The position numbers were made by a program, and so were the translations under genes. From the NCBI GenBank assembly GCA_028023455.1, contig JAQFVV010000552.1, forward strand, positions 312,001 through 376,000: a stretch of 64,000 nucleotides of DNA. The letters run 5' to 3'. Shown here one piece after another: positions 1 to 13,482 of the stretch. Below the pieces are notes generated by a model. The model had not been told where the DNA came from. It was given only the letters and a program-made list of their open reading frames with translations, and ran no database searches. Every line of letters starts with the position of its first letter. The stretch's first letter is position 1. The stretch comes from Epiperipatus broadwayi. Its lineage: Eukaryota; Onychophora; Udeonychophora; Euonychophora; Peripatidae.

Positions 1-339
1 GACATAGGAGTGCTATAGATGTATTAGTGAGATAATAAAGAGGTAATAGTATTCTTATGCCATTGAGATAATGTCTTAGAAGACATAGGCTCAATGTAAA
101 TTCATATTACCACTTGTAACTTCACTTCATAGTCTCATGATTTAATAAATACTTATTTAATTAGTGCATGATATTGAACTATATTAATTTTCTGTTAGTT
201 GTACTAAATCTGATAAGATATAGTATTATAAAAATATATTAATAATAGTTATACATATTTTAGCCAAGCATAACAATTTAATTGAGCTAGTCATATTTTA
301 AGTTATATTATATTTCTGGAAGTGAGGGTACAATATATA
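1..339. other. AT-rich unique DNA, no feature seen
   Basis: No open frame of note, no repeat arm and no hairpin that I can support. The left arm of the first foldback starts immediately after it. Confidence 0.6.
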
Positions 340-439
340 TAAAATTAAGAGTGTGCTAATAACTCTAAACAAGCTTTTTTTTTTATTTATGATAAATGCT
401 ACTACAAGAGAAGGCATTCAAATCATTTTTATCTTGGAT

Positions 440-497
440 TGTCTCCATCCCCAGAACGGTTTCGACCTATGGGTCTCTTCAGTGAGGAGTTGGGACA
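440..497 (-). ncRNA. Type I hammerhead ribozyme, family 1 (left arm)
   Basis: Minus-strand hammerhead. Core CTGAAGA is complementary to 476-482. Stem II is GACC-CATA-GGTC (464-475). GAAA follows at 460-463, then a 2-bp stem III and a TTC cleavage triplet, which is still NUH. Stem I pairs 483-497 with 440-453 with one bulge and two mismatches. All core residues are kept. Self-cleavage is expected from the motif but is not shown here. Confidence 0.82.
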
Positions 498-972
498 TTA
501 GATCTAAAAAACCAACTCAAGCAAAGCATTTATCTAAAAGATAATTGTTAGAAGAAGATCTGAAACTTTTAGACATCTACATGTCTTTAAAGTCAGCTCT
601 CCAACTGAAAAAAATCATATGGGCCTGAACTTAATTCAGATACTCCATATATTAGTAGGCTTAGCTCTTTAATTTAGGTAAAGCCACAACAGCAATATAA
701 TAATAGTAATAATAACAAGTGCAAGCTACATATAAGTCATGTGACATCTGACTTGTTATTATTACTAGTATTATTTTGCTATTGTGGCTTTGGCTAAATT
801 AAATGGCTAAGCCTACTAATATATGGAGTATCTGAATTAAGTTCAGGCCCATATGATTTTTTCAGTTGGAGAGCTGACTTTAAAGACATGTAGATGTCTA
901 AAAGTTTCAGATTTTCTTCTAACAAATATCTTTTAGATAAATGCTTTGCTTGAGTTGGTTTTTTAGATCTAA

Positions 973-1030
973 TGTCCCAACTCCTCACTGAAGAGACCCA
1001 TAGGTCGAAACCGGTCTGGGGATGGGGACA
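973..1030 (+). ncRNA. Type I hammerhead ribozyme, family 1 (right arm), best-preserved copy
   Basis: All elements of a type I hammerhead can be read in order. Stem I 5' strand is 973-987. Core CTGAAGA is 988-994. Perfect 4-bp stem II GACC-CATA-GGTC is 995-1006. Core GAAA is 1007-1010. A 2-bp stem III (AC/GT with a CG loop) spans 1010-1015. The cleavage triplet GTC is 1014-1016. Stem I 3' strand is 1017-1030 and pairs with 973-987 except for one bulge and one G-A mismatch. Such a short stem III is typical of hammerheads in Penelope-like elements and retrozymes, which usually cleave efficiently as dimers. The inverted arm carries the same motif. Confidence 0.88.
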
Positions 1031-1192
1031 ATCCAAGATAAAAATGATTTGAATGCCTTCTCTTGTAGTAGCATTTATCATAAATAAAAAAAAAGCTTGT
1101 TTAGAGTTATTAGCACACTCTTAATTTTACATATTTGTAAGTGCAAGCTATATATAAGTCATGTGACATCTGACTTGTTTCTTATATATATA

Positions 1193-1210
1193 TTTTAATC
1201 AAGGAAATTT

Positions 1211-1248
<38 letters not shown>

Positions 1249-1277
1249 CTATTCTGAGAAAATTTCCTTGATTAAAA
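1193..1277. repeat. Perfect 23-bp inverted repeat around a (TA)n core
   Basis: Arms 1193-1215 and 1255-1277 are exact reverse complements (arm contains TCAAGGAAATTTTC). The loop is a (TA)n run of about 30 bp plus a few bases. It lies just right of the hammerhead foldback. It could be a small MITE-like insertion or a (TA)n-seeded palindrome; no coding potential. Confidence 0.8.
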
Positions 1278-4200
1278 CAATGTATTAAATATTATCTATA
1301 ATGTTTATTTTATTATATTACAATGCAAATTTCATTATGTAATATTATGTTTTACTCTGGTATCTGTAATTTTAAGTTATTATTGTACTAAAAAGTTCTT
1401 TATAAAATTAATTGCCTAGACACAGATGATTGATTTATATTTATAAATTAAATAATTAATTTTTAGTTGGTTCCCTTTCCTAGTGATAATAAATCAGGAA
1501 TTCAAATTAATTAGAGAAGAGGTTATAGGCTAATAGGTTAATCAAAAGTATTATAATGTATTCACATGATTACTAGTATAAATTGATATTAAGACCTGAC
1601 ATTATTATAGGTTCTCTTTTCAATCAGTTTATTTTTTATTTTATTTGTAGCAGATGTATTTTAAAAACTCCAGTAATATTTTAAAGATGGAATTTTATTT
1701 AATTTTTATTATTTTTTAGATTAAGTATGTTGTGCTAAAGTTATACATAGTCACACTTGTCTGGATTTAAACTCCAAAAAGCTAATGTTTTTCATAACTA
1801 CATTTTTGACCATATCATTAAATTATTGTAATGTTTAAAATATTACCTTTCAAAATTTGCATAATTTTCACACTGAGAGATTTTAAAAGATTTTACTATT
1901 ATTATAACTATAATGACACAAGTGCTATTATTGATTTCAATACATCTTTGAATGTCTATCTCAAATTTAAACTTGCCATAATATATTTAAAATTATTAGC
2001 AGTAATAATGATGTTATTAAAAATATTAATGATTCCCAATATTTTATGTAAACACTCATTTGATATCAAATATTATCAACAATTATTCTTTGTTATTGGT
2101 AAAGAACTTTTAATTCACATGATAAAGACTATATTATGTTATGAAGGATATGATTTACTAATGTTTACAAAAATTATTTTAAGTCTACAAAAGATAATGT
2201 TTAATTTTATCATAATAATATTTTATGTCAGTGAACAATTTATTTGTGTGGTTATTATAAAAAAGGCATTGTATTTTTAATTGAAAACAGAATAAAATAC
2301 ATTATTTATTGTAACTGTTTTATTTCCATCCCTTTTAAAGGGGAAAAAAAAACATTTTTTTTTCCATTTGGAGTATTGGAATAATCAACCTATATTAAGC
2401 TGTTTAATAAATATTAGGAAGAATTAAAATTATCCACTTTATAAAATGAAAATATTAAATATTTCTCAAAATGATATTTTTGACTTGACTTTAAATGGAC
2501 TTTGTAATAATATTAAAAATTCTATGAGTTCTTTTCTTGCCCCAAACATTACAATAAAAACCATTGTTATCATAAATATGATATTTGTAAGTATTTTTCT
2601 TCTGCAAATAATTTATAATGTTGTATGAATTTGATTTACCAGAAATATTCTACAATAAAATAGTCTTATTGTTATTGCAAATTAGGATATTTTTTTATGA
2701 TAGATGAAATTGGAAACTTGAATTTAACTACAAGTGAACATATTTATTGCAACTTAATAAACATATATCATAATTGAAACTCACACATATTTATTTGAAT
2801 GGACATAAGTTTATATTATTATTTACTAGCATAATTATCTGAAATTTTCATGAATCCAATTATACTTTGGGATGACAGAATCTTGCTTATGTCCTATTTT
2901 CCCCTGTTGAAATGCATATTTTACCATATATTTTATTATATATAAATTTGGTTAAAAAAATTATGGTAAAAGGTGGAAAATTCAAAATTCTCACTCTTAC
3001 AATAAACACAAACACTGCCCTGACATGTTTCACCATTTTCTGTTGCCAAGGTTTGGTGTTTTATGACATTGTTTAAAGAAAGTAATTCCAATGATCAAAA
3101 ACATGTTTATTTGTGAATTTATTATGGTTTTAGATTTATTTTACAATAATTTACACTATATTTATTAGATATCAAGAAATACAAATTATTAATAACTTTA
3201 TTTTCAAAAATATAACATTATATTAGCAGAGAATGTAAATACAGCCTGAAGCAATTTACAAGATTAGCTTCTATGTAAGCAACCTACTTATATGCAAATA
3301 TTAAAATTTTGCAATAAATTTTCGAAAATTTTAAATTTTAAAGCATTATTCATTAGATATAAAATAAATAAATAAATATTCATTTTGATTTTTTAAAATA
3401 ATAAGATATAATAAATATTTACTTGATTTGGTAAACTTAAAATAATATTTCTAGAAATGATGATGTGTAAACTTTTTGTTTTGATTATGATTTTATTTTT
3501 TTAGATATTTACTAAAACAAAATGTGAACATTTAAAATTTATTTCAGCAGTAAACAAAAATATCTATCAAATGAAGTCAAATTTACTATTTTCTGATAAG
3601 TAATAATCATTTTATCATTTATTTTACATTGATGTGTGAGGCAAAAAACATCAGAAAATGCTAACATATGATAGGGTTAAGAATATTCAAAAAGTATTTT
3701 TATTTTCTAGATTTTATATTTGAAATATATTGCATTTTATGTGGGATATATTTGTTGTCCACAAGACTTCATTGCCAAATGTTCCCATTTTTTTTTCAGT
3801 TTAATGGTTTATTGGTAAAAAAAACAAACAAGAAAAAGTACTTTATACAATTTGTTTTATTTAAATGGTGAAATGCAAAAAAATACTAGTATTTTTGAAT
3901 TTTTGAAAACATTGTTTTATTTTAGGTATATATTATATTCATATTGTAAATGATATATGTTGAACTATTTTAAGTTAAAGTTCTTAAAAAGCAATTTATT
4001 ATATTTGCACATTTTAAAGTTATAGGTATCTCCCATTTTACATGTGAATTATTTATTTATAATAATATGCTCTTGTACTGTAAACTGAATAAGTATATGT
4101 ATATTTCCATTATTTATTTTATCTATATTTATTAACTGTTATTTGAGCCATATTTTACATTAGTTACTATTACTAACTGTCTTTTCCATTTGTTATCCAT

Positions 4201-4483
4201 AGAATTTTGTGAGATAAAGCAAATTAAGTTTCTCTATAAAGATGCTTATGTATGAAAGTATATTTAGAGATGATAGCATTAGTGTCTCTCTTTATTCTTT
4301 TAGCTTATTTATTAAAAGTGATAGTAGCACTGATTCTCTCTTATCATTTATGGCCTTGATGGTGCAAGCATCCTTATATGCATAATCTTTGGAGACTGTG
4401 GATTAGACTCTTTCTCTTATTCAAGGCAATCATATTTAAGATTTTGTCTTGATGTGCATTTTCATTATTTTTACTGACAAGTG
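1278..4483. other. AT-rich unique DNA with one long open frame
   Basis: I recognise no gene or repeat family. A 149-codon ATG-initiated frame at 1831-2280 (plus) is unexpectedly long for this base composition. Its translation is rich in I, L, F, Y and K and matches no family I know. Shorter frames at 2446-2628 and 3668-3871 look like chance. Confidence 0.5.
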
Positions 4484-4583
4484 ACAAAGTAAAGCAAAAC
4501 TTTTCATACAGTAGTGTCATCTTGTGCCAACAAGATCAATCAATATATGGCACTACTGTATGGAGAGTTTTGCTTTGCTTTGT
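4484..4583 (+). ncRNA. pre-miRNA-like hairpin (candidate)
   Basis: Arms 4484-4519 and 4548-4583 can form a stem of about 36 bp with only a few G-U pairs or mismatches, closed by a 28-nt loop. The inner part of the left arm reads ATACAGTAGTGTCA and the right arm TGGCACTACTGTAT. Size and loop fit an animal miRNA precursor, but a tiny MITE could look the same. No promoter or expression evidence is available from sequence alone. The reverse strand folds almost as well. Confidence 0.4.
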
Positions 4584-5900
4584 TTAGTAACAATTATGTG
4601 CTAGTATGATATAATGATCATGTGATGTTAAGTGACAAAGTCCTAGATTCTTTATTAGTTCTCAAAAGTAGGTCTTATTTTATGATCTATGTCATTATAC
4701 CTTTCATTTTGTCTTACTAAATTATGTTTAGGAAATCATGTTTAATATTTTGCCATGGCTTTATTGGCATTTTAATGAATTTATCAAGATGTAGTGAAAT
4801 TTATCCCTGTTCTCTATTGCATTTAAATAGATGTTTAATAGTTTGTTATACATGTGTGTTTTATTTGAGCCATTGCTAATAATGATGGTAAAAAATGATA
4901 AATAATTCATTGTAAAATTTTAAAGTATATTTATGCATAAATAGACAATATAATCTGTCTTATCACTCTTTTATTACTAGTTTGATAGGAAATTACTATT
5001 AGTGAGTATGTTAAGTATTCATGAAAAGTAATATCACTTATGTAAAGGTTATTATCATTGTATGAATGCATTGAGCAGAGACAATTTTTTGACAATTATG
5101 CAACAGAAATTTTATTTTACCCTGATGGATTATTTTTATTAATCCAATCGAATTGTTTTTTTTTTATACTAAATATGATGTATAATTTGTAATCCTTCTT
5201 CCATAAGTTTTGAGAAAGCAACACAGTTAAGACATTTGGCTATATAATCTCAGAATATATTTAGTATTTATTTTGCATTTATTTTTTTGTAGAATAAATA
5301 TTTGTTTTATTTGTCATCTAGATGTCATTCCACTTATAAACCAAAATTTAAGTACTTATAAAATATTATAAATTATTTTAAGTGTATTTGATAAAATATT
5401 AGATGAACACTGAAGCTAAGGAGAGCAACTTAATTAAGTTGTTAATATTATAATTACATGTAAAAAGATATATTTAGTTTAACTAAGGAATTAAAATTTG
5501 TTAAATCACATCGGATCACTTTAACTAAATTGATTTGCTTATTTTATATCACTATGAATATTTACTTTAAAATCATTTTCATATTTGAAGATTACTAAAT
5601 TATAAAGTTCCTAAAATATTCATCGCTTCTTTTACTATATGACTGTTAGCTGTGACTTGTGAAGTTTTCTGAAATATTTTTAGAATTAATTATAATTATG
5701 TTAAAACAATCCAGAAAATATGTGTTTTTTTACAGTTTAATCAGAATGATGAGGAACATCTGTCCACGTTTGTTCTCACATTTAGGGTACAAGAATGGAC
5801 CAATCAGAAAATCAATATATGGTAAATAAGTGGCGATGTATTTTGAACTTTGTTCTTATAGCTTAAAATATTTATTTGGTCTTATGATTCAGTATTTTTT
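4584..5900. other. AT-rich unique DNA, no feature seen
   Basis: No coding relic, repeat arm or RNA gene supported. Confidence 0.55.
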
Positions 5901-5979
5901 ATAGATAGACAACTTCCATATTTCTCCATTCTGTTTTTTATTTCATAAATAATTTCATATTAATAAAGATACAATAAAA

Positions 5980-6042
5980 GACAAATAACCCCCAAGATGC
6001 ATTTCGTGCTGAACCAGTACTCATCAGTTGGGTCAGATTATC
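5980..6042 (-). ncRNA. Type I hammerhead ribozyme, family 2 copy 1
   Basis: On the minus strand: CTGATGA (complement of 6021-6027); stem II GTACTG-GTT-CAGCAC (6006-6020); GAAA (6002-6005); a 2-bp stem III around GC; and cleavage triplet ATC (5996-5998). Stem I pairs TTGGG with CCCAA next to the core. After an internal loop, GGTTAT pairs with ATAATC. This is the only family 2 copy with an intact GAAA. Confidence 0.85.
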
Positions 6043-6043
6043 A

Positions 6044-6091
<48 letters not shown>

Positions 6092-6421
6092 CATGAAGAG
6101 TATTTATGTAAAGTAAATTGTCTCATTTTTATTTTCAAACGTCAATTTACTCAACTCCCAACTTTTACGTTATCAACTTTTTGATAAACACATAATGATT
6201 ATTACTAATCATTTATTAAACTAGAGATTTTTTCTAACCACAAATATAAACATTAATCCAAGTTAAAGATTAATATTTCTGATTTTCAGCACACACAAAT
6301 GGCTGTTTATATTTTTCTTTCACCCATGCGTAATATCTTTTTTATAGATAGACAACTTCCATATTTCTCCATTCTTTTTTTATTTCATAAATAATTTCAT
6401 ATAAATAAGGATACAATAAAA

Positions 6422-6485
6422 GACAAATAACCCCCAAGATACATTTTGTGCTGAACCAGCACTCATCAGTTCGGCCAGGTCATCA
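6422..6485 (-). ncRNA. Hammerhead ribozyme, family 2 copy 2 (GAAA to AAAA)
   Basis: CTGATGA is intact (6463-6469 complement). Stem II GTGCTG-GTT-CAGCAC is a perfect 6-bp hairpin, but the first base of GAAA is A, a core change expected to impair cleavage. Confidence 0.78.
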
Positions 6486-6835
6486 TCTCTCATATATATA
6501 TATTTATTACATGAAGAGTATTTATGTAGAGCAAATGGTCTTATTTTTATTTTCAAGCGCCAATTTATTCTTCTCCCAACTTTTATGTTATCAACTTTTT
6601 GATAAAAACGTAATGATTATTACTAACCATTCATTAAACTAGAGATATTCTCTTGTATAGATATAAACTTTAATCCAAGTTAAGGATTAATATATCTGAT
6701 TTTCAGCACACACACATGGCTATTTACGTTTCTCTTTCTCCCATGTGTAATATATTTTTTTATAGATAGACAACTTCCATATTTCTCCATTCTTTTTTTT
6801 TTTATTTCATATAAATAAAGATTCAATAAAAGACA

Positions 6836-6895
6836 AGCAACCACCAAGATATATTTTGTGCTGAACCAGCACTCATCAGTTGGGCCAGATCATCA

Positions 6896-6900
<5 letters not shown>
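6836..6900 (-). ncRNA. Hammerhead ribozyme, family 2 copy 3 (GAAA to AAAA)
   Basis: CTGATGA is intact (6873-6879 complement), with the same perfect 6-bp stem II as copy 2 and the same AAAA in place of GAAA. A (TA)n block of about 78 bp follows directly on the plus strand. Confidence 0.78.
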
Positions 6901-6979
<79 letters not shown>

Positions 6980-7283
6980 CATGAAGTGTATTTATGTAGA
7001 GCAAATTGTCTCATTTTTATTTTCAAGCGCCAATTTACTCTTCTCTGAAATTTGTAATGGTTATTACTAATCATTTATTAAACTATAGATTTTCTCTAGC
7101 ACAGATATGAACTTTAATCCAAGTTAAAGATTAATATACATGATTATCAACGCACCCACATGGCTATTTACGTTTCAATTTCTTCCATGCGTAATATCTT
7201 TTTTATAGATGGACAACTTCCATATTTCTCCATTCTTTTTTTTCTTTCATAAATAATTTCATACAAATAAGGATACAATAAAA

Positions 7284-7345
7284 GACAAAACCCTCCAAGA
7301 TATATTTTGTGCTGAACCGGCACTCATCCGTTGGGACAGGTCATC
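7284..7345 (-). ncRNA. Degenerate hammerhead ribozyme, family 2 copy 4
   Basis: The core reads CGGATGA instead of CTGATGA and GAAA is AAAA. Stem II has one mismatch (GTGCCG against CAGCAC). Almost certainly inactive. Confidence 0.7.
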
Positions 7346-7626
7346 ATCTCTCATATATATAATTATTACATGAAGACTATTTTCAAGCATCAATTTACTT
7401 TTCACCCAACTTTTACGTTATCAACTTTTTGATAAACAAGTAATGATTATTACTAATCATTTATTAAACTAGATATTTTCTCTAGCCCAGATATAAACTT
7501 TAATCCAAGTTAAAGATTAGTATATCTGATTTTCAGCATACACACACATCGCTATTTACGTTTCTCTTTCTCCCATGCTTAATATCTTTTTTTATAGATA
7601 GATAACTTCCATAGTTCTCCATTCTC

Positions 7627-7818
<192 letters not shown>

Positions 7819-7819
7819 T

Positions 7820-8145
7820 CTTTCAGTTTGCAATGTTTTTACATTATTATAATTGAAATCAAAACCACATATACATGATTTATTATATTCATAAAAAACA
7901 GAAGCTGATAAATTATCAATATCTTTACAACTTCGTTTCTTATTTTCAACTCTTTAATAACAAGTGCTCTTTTGTTCTTTTCTCCAATGTGCATCTCGAC
8001 TCATCTATATATACACTATCATACGTACACATCCATTTATAAATGATGTAATTTTTATTTGTAAATAAGGCTTTATCTTTACAGTTATTTAATAATTTAT
8101 TTACTGTAGGTAGTACATAAAATGCAATGTCACATATACTTTTTA
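7820..8145 (-). pseudogene. Penelope-like element relic, GIY-YIG endonuclease region
   Basis: Minus-strand translation shows a stretch with KDKALFTNKNYIIYKW, then a mutated endonuclease core, then LEKRTKEHLLLKS and a stop. It continues in related sequence with LSASVFYEY. It is colinear with the better-preserved relic at 24.31-24.85 kb (KDKTSFINKNCIIYKW, LEKRTKEHFLLLKS, VSASIFHN). The YVG motif of that copy is YID here. These are hallmarks of the C-terminal GIY-YIG domain of PLE polyproteins. In minus-strand order a family 2 hammerhead (8.26-8.33 kb) lies upstream of the relic and the family 2 array lies downstream. The relic therefore sits between hammerhead repeats of the same sense, as coding sequence between pseudo-LTRs would. 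Stops and frameshifts rule out function. Confidence 0.75.
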
Positions 8146-8261
8146 TATTTTTTTCTTATGTAATATATAGAGTGTATGAGCACATATTTTTACACCACCC
8201 ACCACTCTACAATCTATCTCATAACACTGATACACTTGAACACATATATGTTGAAAAGATA

Positions 8262-8330
8262 AATAATCACCAATATACATATTTAATGCTAAACCAGCAA
8301 TCATCAGTTGGTCCAGATTACCATCTCCAC
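8262..8330 (-). ncRNA. Degenerate hammerhead ribozyme, family 2 single copy
   Basis: CTGATGA is intact (8301-8307 complement) and stem II TGCTG-GTT-TAGCA pairs. GAAA has become TAAA. The flanking sequence matches the family 2 monomer only around the ribozyme. Confidence 0.72.
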
Positions 8331-8345
8331 ACATATATGCTATAA

Positions 8346-11441
<3,096 letters not shown>

Positions 11442-11839
11442 AAATATCGATAAGTCGATATTATATTTTTTAAATTGTCATTTGTTATTAAAAAAAAAAA
11501 TCTCTTTAAGTTGAAGTTTACATATGAAATATTTAAATTTTTCTTTTATGTTTACTAAATATAGTTATTATTTGAAGTTATTATTTTATTTATATATATT
11601 GATAGTACATCAATATGAACATTTAATTATTAAAATAAATAAGGACATATAAATTGTTGATTAAAAAAATTATTTCATTTGCAATGATTACTAAATGTAA
11701 TAAATAATTATTTATGTATATTTTTAAAGATGTCAAATTTTCAATTTAATATTTTATATATATATACTTGATATTTTATTTTTATTTTAATGTTAATTGT
11801 TTTGAAAGAGAACATATATAACATGAGTTTTAAAATAGT

Positions 11840-12165
11840 ATCTGCTGGCGCATGGAACGATAGCAACAACAATAAAGGAAGCCATTATTTTAAAATATTA
11901 TTATTGAAATAGATATAGAACAAACAACTGAAAGATAAAGATTTTGTTGTACTTTAGTTCTATAAAATTTACTATTCTTCAAAATACTGAAATAACATAT
12001 ATATCTTATGGTAAATACATAAATTATGGCTTGCTAAGAAAAATATATCGCAGCTTAGGAGCTGCGCCATCACATTCATTTATTCCAGGGGCAATTTTCA
12101 ATGGAACAACTAAAAAAATTCAATGTATAAAGATCGTCGCGTCTGGAGTTGAAACTTGATATAGC
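11840..12165 (+). other. GC-richer pocket with a 71-codon open frame and a GC hairpin
   Basis: This patch stands out from its surroundings by several CpG dinucleotides. It contains an open frame at 11944-12159 (translation includes SLGAAPSHSFIPGAIF) and a perfect 7-bp hairpin CGCAGCT/AGCTGCG at 12049-12066. TTATTCCAG at 12078-12090 could be a splice acceptor. I recognise no protein family. It may be a small exon, an old repeat or chance. Confidence 0.3.
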
Positions 12166-13397
12166 TATCTTAAATGTATAATCGTCAATTTAATCATAAT
12201 CTGGAAGTAATTGGAATTGACATGCTGGATTTAATATTTCAATTTGTTTATTTATTTATTTTTCAATGAAGGAAATTTTGAAAGGATAAAATATGCATGT
12301 GTCTAGGAATTAACAATTTTCTTTAACATAATAGTTTCTTCACCTTCGACAGAATGCATTCTAATAATAATAGTAAACGGATAAAGAAATAACTCATGGA
12401 GTAAATTAACTTTTAAAGGAAAACTAACTAAGGAACTTTTAAAAAGGTAGTAAAGAATTTTATATCTATAAATATATTTTTGAGATCGATATTTTTGGTT
12501 TGTTTATTTTATTTTTCATTATAAAATATAACGTTATATAAATAGTCAATTTAAGCATCTTGTTTTATAATAATATTAAACGTATAACAGATGTTCAGAC
12601 AATTATCTTAAATAATTTAGAAATCTTAAAATGTAATTTATAGGTTGAAGTTATATATGAATTGTTATATTTATATTATAATGGTTAGGCAAAAATATAT
12701 CTTTATATATTTAATCTATATATACTTATTACAAGTATATACATATAGTTATTCTTTGTATTTATATTTTAAAACTATCAATATTATTTAAAGTTGAACT
12801 ATAACATAAAATAAAGGATATACTATTTGTTTTATAAATAATGCCTTTGTAATTATTTAAAAGAGATGATACTATATTATTCTTATTTTCTTTTAATGCC
12901 AAAGTTATTATTAAATTAATTGAATTTACAATTTAATAAAAGATAATTTCATATTTCATTTATTATTTGGTTTGTAGATCACTGACACATATTATTATTC
13001 ATTCAAATATTTAGAGATACGTAAATTTACATAATTAGATGTGTATATTTGAATTTAGTAGAAGTCCCTTTGTTTCTGATATATATATTTGATTAGTTAG
13101 TCACATCAACCTTAAAAATAAATTATAAAGATAGGGTCTCATTGCTTTTACATGATTTTAGATTTGTTTATGCATAGCTAGCTGAAGGGCATTTAAACAA
13201 TTTATTTAAATATAACTGGAATAATTTTGTTTTTCTTCATTCTTTAATTTTAATGGAATACCTAATAGACGTTCCATTATATTTAGCTTATCCAATTGTA
13301 AGCTACCATATAGTTTCCATTACATTATTTTATATATAAACGGGATAATTTTGTCTTTCTTCAATTTTGGAATGGAATGCAGCAAGTACGTTCCATT

Positions 13398-13400
<3 letters not shown>
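12166..13400. other. AT-rich unique DNA, no feature seen
   Basis: Nothing supportable. Two similar short passages each contain an ACGTTCCATTA-like word (13270s and 13390s), suggesting a small local duplication. Confidence 0.45.

Positions 13401-13401
<1 letters not shown>

Positions 13402-13478
<77 letters not shown>
13402..13478. repeat. (TA)n microsatellite, about 77 bp
   Basis: Uninterrupted TA run. Confidence 0.98.

Positions 13479-13482
<4 letters not shown>

Larger units (their letters stand above)
340..1180. repeat. Head-to-head foldback of family 1 hammerhead repeat
   Basis: Two inverted arms (340-720 and 751-1129) are nearly identical over about 380 bp. They are separated by a 30 bp spacer that begins GCAAGCTA. 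The same spacer sequence recurs directly after the right arm (721-757 and 1143-1180). Read on the plus strand, the right half is therefore one complete monomer (751-1180), and the left half is an inverted monomer plus the last 30-40 bp of another. Each arm contains a type I hammerhead ribozyme, minus strand on the left and plus strand on the right. Short open frames in the arms (63 and 95 codons) are mirror translations of the same repeat and have no protein-family signature. The arrangement matches the 22.8-24.9 kb complex. It resembles the tandem or inverted pseudo-LTR organisation of Penelope-like elements. Confidence 0.85.
5901..7622 (-). repeat. Tandem array of family 2 hammerhead monomers
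   Basis: The anchor ACAACTTCCATA recurs at 5909, 6352, 6770, 7213 and, slightly mutated, 7602. Monomers are thus about 443, 418, 443 and 389 bp, differing mainly in the length of an internal (TA)n block (6049-6089, 6492-6505, 6899-6976, nearly absent in unit 4). Each monomer carries one hammerhead ribozyme on the minus strand, just downstream of the (TA)n in minus-strand sense. The array is cut at its right end by a long (ATT)n tract. The same monomer occurs as a separate array at 52.34-53.04 kb in the opposite orientation. The tandem organisation with one ribozyme per unit resembles retrozymes and hammerhead satellites described in other animals. Confidence 0.85.

Noticed and set aside
353-1081. 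63- and 95-codon frames with nearly the same sequence
   Set aside because: They are two translations of one hammerhead repeat arm, with no codon-level conservation or protein-family signature.
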